Source: Opitutaceae bacterium (GTDB lineage Bacteria > Verrucomicrobiota > Verrucomicrobiia > Opitutales > Opitutaceae). Taken from it: DNA of 6,573 bases. A program made the position numbers and the translations under genes. Of the stretch, positions 1 to 6,573 are shown piece after piece. The notes beneath the pieces were generated by a model that searched no databases, was not told the DNA's origin, and worked only from the letters and a program-made list of their open reading frames with translations. Numbering within the stretch: the first letter of the stretch is position 1; every line of letters begins with the position of its first letter. Where the stretch lies: NCBI GenBank assembly GCA_020847775.1, contig JADLBI010000173.1:1-6573 (forward strand), given 5' to 3'.

Positions 1-635
1 AGATCGGTCTGGCTGGTGGTGGTGCGTAGTTGCAGGCGCCCCCCGATCCGTTGGAAATCGTGCTCGCCATAAGCCACCGTGCCATCGCCCTCCGAGCGCG
101 CATACTCAAGGTCCGCCGCCCAAATTTGCCCTCCCTCCGCCTGTTGCGCCACGCCTTGATAAAGCTCCGCGCGAAACAAATCGTCGGTGCCCGCCCCCAC
201 CGCCAGTTGGCCGCCGTCCGTGATCGGCCTCCAGCCATATAGGATCGTCCCGACGGTCACATTCGTGCTGGCGAGCGCATTGTCCACGCCCGTGCGCACC
301 GCAGGGTGGCCCAGCATCGCCGGCGCCACCGGAATCTCCGCCAGGTAGTGACCCGTCTGCGGATCCAGCAGGGTCACCGCGCCCAAGCGAAATCCCGTGT
401 TCTCAAAGGTGCCGCCACGCACGATGATATCGGCCTGCCCCTCCGCGAGGTTGCGTCCCTGCACATCCACCAAGGGCTCATAGCGCAGTGCCGAAACGGG
501 CATCGCAAATGATCCCACCGGCGCGGGATTCGCCACCCGCGAGGCATTGACAAACAACTCCGGCAAGTCGGTCGCCACCTGCGCGTTGATCCCACCGGCC
601 AGCATGGCCACCATTCCAAATCGCCAAAAATGCAT
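1..635 (-). CDS. TonB-dependent outer-membrane receptor, N-terminal part (runs off left edge)
   Basis: The third minus frame is open for 211 codons from an ATG at 635 to the window edge, so the C-terminal barrel is missing. Residues 1-19 look like a signal peptide: MHFWRF, then a hydrophobic stretch, ending INAQ. Residues 24-32 (LPELFVNAS) resemble the TonB-box region of receptors that begin with VVVTASR. Residues about 44-115 read as a plug domain: DVQGRNLAEGQADI, then IVRGGTFE, then DPQTGH at 91-96 and IPVAP at 101-105. This matches receptors whose plug carries QADI-IRGG-FE and DPQTGHH. From about residue 125 the alternating polar and hydrophobic pattern fits the first barrel strands. Such receptors import scarce ligands across the outer membrane using TonB energy; the substrate cannot be read here. 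An in-frame TAA lies upstream of the start, and ATGs at 614 and 605 are weaker alternatives because they shorten the signal peptide. The ferredoxin terminator upstream suggests separate transcription. Confidence 0.82.
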   Translation of the reverse strand, partial: MHFWRFGMVAMLAGGINAQVATDLPELFVNASRVANPAPVGSFAMPVSALRYEPLVDVQGRNLAEGQADIIVRGGTFENTGFRLGAVTLLDPQTGHYLAEIPVAPAMLGHPAVRTGVDNALASTNVTVGTILYGWRPITDGGQLAVGAGTDDLFRAELYQGVAQQAEGGQIWAADLEYARSEGDGTVAYGEHDFQRIGGRLQLRTTTSQTD

Positions 636-732
636 CGGCCCACGCGTAGCAGGATTCTTTCGGAAAACAAGGAGTTGTTAAGCCGAGCCCCAAATTTCAA
701 TTAACCATAGCCGGGACGCGGGCACCGGGCGC

Positions 733-759
733 AAAAAAGCCCGGCACGGTGGCCGGGCT
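733..759 (-). terminator. Rho-independent terminator of the ferredoxin gene
   Basis: A perfect 8-bp stem (AGCCCGGC, 738-745, pairing with GCCGGGCT, 752-759) encloses a 6-base loop. On the minus strand it is followed directly by a run of T (A run 733-738 on plus). It begins 27 bases after the ferredoxin stop codon and lies about 100 bases before the receptor start, so it should end the ferredoxin transcript and separate the two genes. Confidence 0.9.
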
Positions 760-785
760 GGAATCGGGGCGGGTTCGCCAAGCGT

Positions 786-1022
786 TCAGGCGTCGCCGTC
801 GTTGCCGATGGCCTCCACCGGACAGCCTTCAAGGGCCTCCATGCACAGAGCGATCTCTTCCTCGGTCGTCGGCTGCTTGTAAACGTAGGAGTAGCCGCCC
901 TCGTCGTGCCGGGTGAAGAATGCCGGCGCGGTCTCGCGACAGAGATCACAGTCGATGCATTGCTGATCGACATAGAACTTACCCGCCGTGTTTTCCGCCC
1001 ATTTGTCTGCTGGATTGGCCAT
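786..1022 (-). CDS. Small single [4Fe-4S] ferredoxin, 78 aa
   Basis: This is a cytoplasmic electron carrier expected to hold one cubane cluster. The ligand pattern is clear: C22-x2-C25-x2-C28, followed far downstream by C67 in a CPVEAIG motif, the usual Cys-Pro ending of single-cluster ferredoxins. A fifth cysteine, C60, lies seven residues before C67 and is not needed for a cubane cluster. The chain is strongly acidic, especially residues 40-70 and the C-terminal NDGDA, as expected for a ferredoxin that docks to basic partners. The start at 1022 gives the compact family length; there is no Shine-Dalgarno sequence upstream. The gene stands alone between a divergent rhomboid and its own terminator, so its redox partners cannot be inferred from neighbours. 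The family assignment is firm; the physiological role is not known. Confidence 0.92.
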   Translation of the reverse strand: MANPADKWAENTAGKFYVDQQCIDCDLCRETAPAFFTRHDEGGYSYVYKQPTTEEEIALCMEALEGCPVEAIGNDGDA

Positions 1023-1170
1023 AGATTCGCGATTGAGAAAGGGAACTACCCGCCACTGTCAAGCGGACATCCGGTCATTTGCGAATTTAACGCCCGCGAG
1101 GAGTGCACGACCCCGCAAGAATCGGGCACGGTGGCTTGTGTTCGCACCGACGGCGGTTTTACTCGGCGCA
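1023..1170. other. Divergent spacer between ferredoxin and rhomboid genes
   Basis: This 148-base stretch must hold the promoters for both divergent genes. The only recognisable element is the TTGACA box for the ferredoxin. I could not find a convincing -35/-10 pair for the rhomboid gene. It contains ATTTGCGAATT at 1077-1087, which also occurs in the prfA/HAD spacer. The rhomboid frame is open through the whole stretch, but the translated residues do not look like a conserved extension. Confidence 0.6.
1034..1062 (-). promoter_or_regulatory. Possible sigma70-type promoter for the ferredoxin gene
   Basis: On the minus strand a perfect TTGACA lies at 1062-1057. A poor -10 candidate, TTCTCA, lies at 1039-1034 after a 17-base spacer, about 12 bases before the ferredoxin ATG. 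The -35 box is convincing and the -10 box is not, so this is tentative. If correct, the leader is very short, which fits the absence of a Shine-Dalgarno sequence. Confidence 0.3.
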
Positions 1171-2055
1171 ATGTTGTCGGATCGTTCTTATATGCGGGAG
1201 GACTACCGCCCACCTCAGATTTCCGTGGTGGTGTGGCTGATCGCCGCCATCGTTGCAGGGTTTCTGTTGCAGACCATCTTTCTACGCTGGTTTGGCGCGG
1301 GGCGAGTCTTCACCGATCTATTCGCTCTTAGTGTGGACGGTTTCAAGGCGGGCAAGGTTTGGACCCTGTTCACCTACTCATTTTTGCACAGCCCATCCAA
1401 CCTGCTGCACATCATCGCCAATCTGTTGGGGCTTTATTTTCTGGGCCGCGAACTGCTGCCGCTCATGGGCACGCGGCGCTTCCTATGGTTTTACGGGGCC
1501 GCGGCGGTCTGCGGCGGTCTGCTCTGGGTGGCAGCGCACTGGACCACTGGAGGTATCGTCTGGGGTGCAAGCGCGGCAGTTTACGGACTGCTGACCGTCT
1601 TTGCCTGCTTCTACCCCAATCGACAGATGACCTTTCTGTTGTTCTTCATTTTGCCGGTGACGGTCAAACCGAAATACGTGGTTTACACCCTCCTCGGCCT
1701 GGATGTTTGCGGTTTCCTGTTTTACGAAATCATGGGCGCGGCCTCACCGTTCGGCGTGGCGCACTCCGCGCATCTCGGTGGCATGATGGCTGGGTGGGTT
1801 TATTTCCGCTACCTCCATGAACGCCAATGGCGCTTCGGCCGCGGCGTCGGCATCGAGCTGCCCCGCTGGGCACGCAAACGCGCGTCAGACCACACGGCCG
1901 CTCCGGTATTCAAGCTCAACCTCTCCGAGCGCGGCGACCTCCGCGCCGAAGTGGACCGTATTCTCGACAAGATCAACAGCCATGGCTTCGGCGCCTTGAG
2001 CGACGAAGAGAAACGCGTGCTCGACAGCGCCAAGGACCTGCTGAGCCGCCGTTGA
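1171..2055 (+). CDS. Rhomboid-family intramembrane serine protease, 294 aa
   Basis: Rhomboids cleave transmembrane substrates inside the lipid bilayer with a Ser-His dyad. Here the nucleophile is S134 in GAS (132-134), and the histidine is H201 in AHSAHLGG (197-204). H80 and N84 (HIIAN) match the conserved HxxxN of the second helix, which stabilises the oxyanion. Hydrophobic segments lie at about 18-37, 78-92, 103-122, 128-147, 153-163, 168-188 and 194-213. The usual GxSG reads GASA, with Ala at the last position. After the membrane core, a basic linker (about 218-240) leads to a soluble tail. Its end, LSDEEKRVLDSAKDLLSRR, resembles the small C-terminal domain (DUF6576 type) found on many rhomboid-like proteins. 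I chose the ATG at 1171: the frame stays open upstream to 988, but that stretch is spacer and then antisense to the ferredoxin. The ATG at 1192 is an alternative start. prc follows after 67 bases and is probably co-transcribed. Confidence 0.88.
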   Translation: MLSDRSYMREDYRPPQISVVVWLIAAIVAGFLLQTIFLRWFGAGRVFTDLFALSVDGFKAGKVWTLFTYSFLHSPSNLLHIIANLLGLYFLGRELLPLMGTRRFLWFYGAAAVCGGLLWVAAHWTTGGIVWGASAAVYGLLTVFACFYPNRQMTFLLFFILPVTVKPKYVVYTLLGLDVCGFLFYEIMGAASPFGVAHSAHLGGMMAGWVYFRYLHERQWRFGRGVGIELPRWARKRASDHTAAPVFKLNLSERGDLRAEVDRILDKINSHGFGALSDEEKRVLDSAKDLLSRR

Positions 2056-2122
2056 GCGGCACCTATGCGATAACTCGGTTTCCGCACGAAACATTTTCCG
2101 CACCGACCAATCCAACCCATCC

Positions 2123-4348
2123 ATGCCCATCCGCCGCCTTCCGGCCCGCTCCTTGTTACCCGCCCTGGTTTTGGCCGTCCTCGCCGCGCTCCCAACCGCG
2201 GCCGCCGACCGCAAGTTCACCACTTCGCCCACACTAGCCACCGAGGCGCGCGTCCTGGTGCAACTCCTTTCCCAGGCCCATTACAACCGCGACGCCGTGC
2301 GTAGCTCCAATTACGTGGAGGTCGTCAAGGATTACATGAGCGGGCTGGACGGCCAGCGCATGTTCTTCCTCAAGAGCGACCGCGAAAAATTCGAACGGGA
2401 CTACGGCACCAGCCTGTATTGGAACGTCAGCCGACTCGGCAACATCGACGCCGCCTACGATATTTTCTATGTTTACGAAAAGCGCGCGGCCGACCGCGCG
2501 AACTGGATTTTTCAAAACCTCGACACGGCCGCCGCCGGACTCGATACCGACGAGTATTTCCGCCTCGACCGCAGCAAGGTCGAATGGCCGGCCAACGCCG
2601 CCGAGGCCGATCACCTCTGGCTCAACCGACTGAAATTCGAGCTCATCGCCGAACTGCTCAACAAGAAGACGCCCGAGGAGGCCAAGACCACCGTGCGCAA
2701 ACGCTACGAGCGGATGTTGAAAAACGTCGCCGAGCTCGAAGGCAGCGACGTGGCTGAATTGTTTCTTTCCACCATCGGTCACCTCTACGACCCGCACACC
2801 ACCTATCTCTCCGGCGACACCTACGAGGACTTTGGCATCCAGATGAAACTGGAGCTCGTCGGTATCGGCGCCATGCTCGGACTCGAGGACGACTACTGCG
2901 TGGTGCGCGAGATCGTCCCCGGCGGGCCCGCCGACCTGAGCAAGGCACTCAAGCCGAACGACAAGATCCTCGCCGTCGGGCAAAAGGAAGGCGAACCCGT
3001 TGAAATCCTCGGCATGAAGCTCCGCAAAATCGTGGACATGATCCGCGGCGACAAAGGCACCCCCGTGCGGTTGCTCATCCAACCCGGCGACGCCACCGAT
3101 CCCTCCGCTCGTAAGGAAATCTCCATCGTGCGTGATGTCGTCAAATTGAACAGCGCGCGCGCCCATGCCGCCATTTTCCAAATTCCCGCCAAGTCCGGCG
3201 GCACTGAGCCTATCGGTGTGATCAACCTGCCCTCATTTTACGGCCCCTCGGACGAGGACGGCGCGGATGCGCAATCCAGCGCGTCCCTCGACGTCGCCAA
3301 ACTCATCGGCGAACTGAAGACCGCTGGCATCAAGGGCCTCGTGCTCGATCTTCGGCGCAACGGCGGCGGCCTGCTTTCTGAAGCCATCGACGTTGCCGGT
3401 CTGTTCATAAAAAACGGCCCGGTCGTGCAGGTGAAAAACTACGCCGGCGACATCCAAGTCAATTCGGACCAGAACTCCGCCGTCGCCTACGACGGCCCCA
3501 TGGCCGTGCTCGTGGACCGCTTCAGCGCCTCGGCCTCGGAAATCGTCACTGGCGCGTTGCAAAATTACGGGCGCGCCATCGTGGTCGGCGATAAATCCAC
3601 GCATGGCAAAGGCTCCGTGCAGGCGCTGGAAGAAATGAAACGCTATGTGCCGCAGCTCGCGTTTTCCCCGCTCAAAACCGGCGCGATCAAGTTCACCATC
3701 CAAAAATACTACCTACCCAACGGCAACTCCACCCAGCTCAAGGGCGTGGTGCCTGACATCGTGCTACCCTCGCTTGAGGACTACCTCCAAATCGGCGAAG
3801 CCGACCTGCCCCATGCGCTCGCTTGGGATGAGATTCCCAGCACGCTCTTCGATGCCCGCCCCATCCCCGGCGTCGTGCTGCAAACCCTGCAAAACGACAG
3901 CCTCGATCGCCAAAAGAGCCTTGAGGAATTCAGCTACCTGCGCCGCAACGTGGATAGGTTTAAGACCCGTCAGGAGGAGAAGCTCGTGTCGCTCAATTTG
4001 CTCATTCGGGAGAAACGCCAGACAGAAGACGAAGCCTTCCGCAAATCGCTCAAGGACGAGCGGGCGGAACTGGCCAAGCAGGATTATCCCAGCCAAGAGT
4101 TTCGCCTCGGCCCGGTGGAGCCCGCCCGCCTGCCCACTCCCGCGAACAAGGACGCCAAGGACCCCGACGATCCAGACGCGGTGGAGGACGAACTGCTCAG
4201 CACCGATGAGAACGGCTTCGCCAAAGTTGACGTGCATTTGAAAGAATGCCTCCGCATCGTGGGCGACGCGGTCGCCCTAGCCCAAGACAAGACTCAATGG
4301 GCAGACAATTCGCCGCCGCTAGCTCTCTCCTCGTCCGACCGGGGCTGA
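2123..4348 (+). CDS. prc: Prc/Tsp-type C-terminal processing peptidase (S41), 741 aa
   Basis: This is a periplasmic protease that degrades or trims proteins from their C-termini. Residues 1-28 form a signal peptide (MPIRR, hydrophobic core, TAAA before D29). The helical N-terminal domain spans about 35-225. A PDZ domain follows at about 236-322, including VGIGAML and PGGPAD, and corresponds closely to E. coli Tsp. The S41 core covers about 340-550: LRRNGGG (410-416), VDRFSASASEI (464-474) and STHGKGSVQ (492-500). By alignment with Tsp, Ser470 is the nucleophile and Lys496 the general base. The Tsp Asp441 position is Asn481 here. The C-terminal region (about 560-720) keeps the Tsp-specific stretch LVSLNLLIREKRQTEDEA (621-638), so this is the long Prc form rather than a short CtpA. 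The rhomboid gene lies 67 bases upstream. The stop codon abuts the prmC stop codon. No Shine-Dalgarno sequence precedes the start. Confidence 0.95.
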   Translation: MPIRRLPARSLLPALVLAVLAALPTAAADRKFTTSPTLATEARVLVQLLSQAHYNRDAVRSSNYVEVVKDYMSGLDGQRMFFLKSDREKFERDYGTSLYWNVSRLGNIDAAYDIFYVYEKRAADRANWIFQNLDTAAAGLDTDEYFRLDRSKVEWPANAAEADHLWLNRLKFELIAELLNKKTPEEAKTTVRKRYERMLKNVAELEGSDVAELFLSTIGHLYDPHTTYLSGDTYEDFGIQMKLELVGIGAMLGLEDDYCVVREIVPGGPADLSKALKPNDKILAVGQKEGEPVEILGMKLRKIVDMIRGDKGTPVRLLIQPGDATDPSARKEISIVRDVVKLNSARAHAAIFQIPAKSGGTEPIGVINLPSFYGPSDEDGADAQSSASLDVAKLIGELKTAGIKGLVLDLRRNGGGLLSEAIDVAGLFIKNGPVVQVKNYAGDIQVNSDQNSAVAYDGPMAVLVDRFSASASEIVTGALQNYGRAIVVGDKSTHGKGSVQALEEMKRYVPQLAFSPLKTGAIKFTIQKYYLPNGNSTQLKGVVPDIVLPSLEDYLQIGEADLPHALAWDEIPSTLFDARPIPGVVLQTLQNDSLDRQKSLEEFSYLRRNVDRFKTRQEEKLVSLNLLIREKRQTEDEAFRKSLKDERAELAKQDYPSQEFRLGPVEPARLPTPANKDAKDPDDPDAVEDELLSTDENGFAKVDVHLKECLRIVGDAVALAQDKTQWADNSPPLALSSSDRG

Positions 4349-5199
4349 TCAAGCCCAACACCAGGCAAACCGCGGACGCCCGGTCAAATCCGCGATAAAC
4401 TCGTGGCGGGAAAATCCCGCGTCCGAAAACAATCCGGCGATGGCCGTGTGCTGCGCGATGCCAGTCTCCATCGCCAACAGCCCGCCCTCGCCCAATCGCG
4501 CCCTCGCCCCGCCGATGATGCCCTGGATCGCTTCCAGCCCAGTGGCGCCGGGTGTCAAAGCGGTTCGCGGCTCGAAATTCCTCACCTCCGCCGCAGTCGC
4601 GTCGGCTTCGCCTTCGGTCAAGTAAGGCGGATTGCTCACGATCAAGTCGAAGCACTCGCCCGACGGCATGCTGGCGAACCAATCCGATTGCAGCAACCGC
4701 ACGCGCGGCTCCAGGCCGGCGCGCCGCACATTCTCCCGCGCCAAGGCCAACGCCTCGGCGCTGCAATCCACCGCGGTCACCTGCGCTTGCGGCCACTGGA
4801 TCGCCAACGCCAGAGCGATCGCGCCGGAGCCCGTGCCCAAATCCAAGACTCGCGCCGGTGGCGGCGTCAGTCGTTTGGTCAGCAATTCGACCATATATTC
4901 CGTCTCCGGGCGCGGAATCAACGCGCGCGCGTCGGCCTTCAAAACCAGTCCGGAGAACTCCGTCTCGCCGATAATGTATTGCCACGGCTCATGCTGGCCG
5001 CGCCGCCGCAAAAATCCGCGAATCGTCTCCAACTCCTCCTCCGCCAAGGGCCGCTCAAACTGCAAGTAGAGCTGCATGCGCTTCAATCCGAGCGCGTGGC
5101 CCACCAGCAGCTCCGCGTTCAGTCGCGGGTTCTCCACCCCTTTGCCGCCGAGAAAATCGGCGCTCATTTTGAGGACTTCCAGCACGGTGCGCATCGCGG

Positions 5200-5203
<4 letters not shown>
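4349..5203 (-). CDS. prmC: Release factor glutamine N5-methyltransferase PrmC (HemK), 284 aa
   Basis: PrmC transfers a methyl group from S-adenosylmethionine to the side-chain amide of the Gln in the GGQ motif of release factors, raising their termination activity. Residues 1-75 form the small helical domain that holds the release factor (RLNAELLVGHALGL at 27-40, then the linker ending EPWQYIIGE). The methyltransferase fold follows: IPRPET (96-101), SAM-binding motif I VLDLGTGSGAIALALA (119-134), the acidic residue D146 after motif I, and the catalytic NPPY at 191-194. FEPRTAL (210-216) is a further family signature. Length and order are normal for the family. The start at 5203 overlaps the prfA stop as ATGA, which favours it over the second Met at codon 4. 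Its stop codon touches the prc stop codon on the other strand, leaving no intergenic terminator. Confidence 0.95.
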
Positions 5204-6306
<1,103 letters not shown>

Positions 6307-6327
6307 CGAGCGGGAGAAAGGGCGTTG

Positions 6328-6338
6328 ATTTGCGAATT
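6328..6338. repeat. 11-base motif ATTTGCGAATT, copy in prfA/HAD spacer
   Basis: ATTTGCGAATT here is identical to 1077-1087 in the ferredoxin/rhomboid spacer. An inverted 8-base part (ATTCGCAA, 6403-6410) overlaps the HAD start codon. The copy lies 22 bases upstream of the prfA ATG, while the other lies 55 bases upstream of the ferredoxin ATG. It may be an operator half-site or chance. Confidence 0.25.
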
Positions 6339-6344
6339 GCGTGC

Positions 6345-6364
6345 GCCGCGACTTTGCGGCTTTT
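6345..6364 (+). terminator. Weak hairpin plus T run, plus-strand orientation
   Basis: GCCGC (6345-6349) pairs with GCGGC (6356-6360), with a possible G-U pair inside, followed by TTTT (6361-6364). The form is that of a short intrinsic terminator reading rightwards, placed between the divergent prfA and HAD genes. The 5-bp stem is weak. It could block antisense transcription coming off prfA into the HAD gene, or be fortuitous. Confidence 0.35.
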
Positions 6365-6374
6365 AATCAGACAC

Positions 6375-6398
6375 AAAAAACCGGCGACACCTACCGGT
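6375..6398 (-). terminator. Weak hairpin plus T run, minus-strand orientation
   Basis: On the minus strand ACCGG (6398-6394) pairs with CCGGT (6384-6380) across a 9-base loop, and a T run follows (A run 6375-6380 on plus). It would stop leftward transcription entering prfA from the HAD side. The stem is only 5 bp and the loop is long, so its strength is doubtful. Confidence 0.3.
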
Positions 6399-6409
6399 GC
6401 TGATTCGCA

Positions 6410-6573
6410 ATGCCCACGACACTTTTCACACAAAACACCATCGCTTGTATTTGGGATTTCGACAAGACGCTAATCCCCGGCTACATGCAAGCCCCGCTCT
6501 TCCGCCGCCACGGTGTGGATGAGTCCGTGTTCTGGGCCGAGACCAACGCGCTGGTCGAAAACTACCGCAAGCG
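6410..6573 (+). CDS. HAD-superfamily hydrolase, N-terminal fragment (runs off right edge)
   Basis: The frame from the ATG at 6410 is open for 54 codons to the window edge. Residues 11-21 read IACIWDFDKTL, which is HAD motif I (hydrophobic strand, then DxDxT). D16 is the expected nucleophile that forms the phospho-aspartate and D18 the general acid/base. The following LIPGYMQAPLFRRHGVDE and FWAETNALVENYRK are familiar from a family of bacterial HAD-like hydrolases, whose cap domain would start about here. There is no signal peptide, so it should be cytoplasmic. Substrate and the remaining motifs II-IV lie outside the window, so no reaction can be named. There is no Shine-Dalgarno sequence. The gene is divergent from prfA across 103 bases. 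Confidence 0.75.
   Translation, partial: MPTTLFTQNTIACIWDFDKTLIPGYMQAPLFRRHGVDESVFWAETNALVENYRK

Noticed and set aside
374..700. Minus-strand open frame (108 codons) over the receptor region
   Set aside because: A different minus frame encodes a signal peptide and a clear TonB receptor plug across the same bases; this one is rich in Arg, Cys and Trp.
988..1170. N-terminal extension of the rhomboid frame by 61 codons
   Set aside because: The first part is antisense to the ferredoxin start and the rest is promoter spacer. The Arg/Ser/Ala-rich translation lacks conserved character, and family members begin near the 1171 ATG.
2116..2132. Seven-base direct repeat CCCATCC flanking the prc start codon
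   Set aside because: It is short, and the second copy encodes prc residues, so it is probably chance.
2234..3181. Long minus-strand open frame (315 codons) antisense to prc
   Set aside because: It lies wholly inside a firmly identified gene. Its low-complexity Gly/Val/Ala/Asp-rich translation is what GC-rich coding DNA gives in the antisense frame, and no domain is recognisable.
4197..4985. Minus-strand open frame (262 codons) overlapping prmC
   Set aside because: It is a shifted frame of prmC rich in Arg and Gly; the prmC frame carries all the family motifs.

Overview
The window reads as an ordinary chromosomal segment of a GC-rich Gram-negative bacterium. Outer-membrane and periplasmic products (a TonB-dependent receptor, a Prc-type protease) show the Gram-negative envelope. 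The way the proteins read, especially the receptor plug, the small ferredoxin and the rhomboid with its C-terminal extension, resembles Verrucomicrobiota of the Opitutaceae type. That placement rests on recalled family resemblance, not on a search. No start codon in the window is preceded by a clear Shine-Dalgarno sequence.

Layout from left to right. At 1-635 (minus) is the N-terminal part of a TonB-dependent outer-membrane receptor that runs off the left edge. Upstream of it on the same strand is a 78-residue single-cluster 4Fe-4S ferredoxin (786-1022, minus), closed by a strong intrinsic terminator at 733-759. A 148-base divergent spacer follows. Next come two plus-strand genes 67 bases apart: a rhomboid intramembrane serine protease (1171-2055) and a Prc/Tsp-type S41 C-terminal processing protease (2123-4348). 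The prc stop codon directly abuts the stop codon of prmC on the other strand (4349-5203, minus). prmC overlaps prfA (5200-6306, minus) by an ATGA junction. After a 103-base divergent spacer, a HAD-superfamily hydrolase begins at 6410 (plus) and runs off the right edge.

Functional themes. prfA and prmC form a translation-termination unit: peptide chain release factor 1 and the methyltransferase that modifies the glutamine of its GGQ motif. The rhomboid and Prc genes pair a membrane-embedded protease with a periplasmic one. The ferredoxin appears to be its own transcription unit, and the receptor has its own start region after the ferredoxin terminator.

I found no mobile elements, CRISPR arrays, tRNAs, rRNAs or defence genes. 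All gaps between genes are shorter than 160 bases. No undescribed system is evident. The points most worth a second look are an Asn at the expected accessory Asp position of Prc, the zero-spacing prc/prmC convergence, an 11-base motif shared by the two divergent spacers, and paired weak hairpins in the prfA/HAD spacer.
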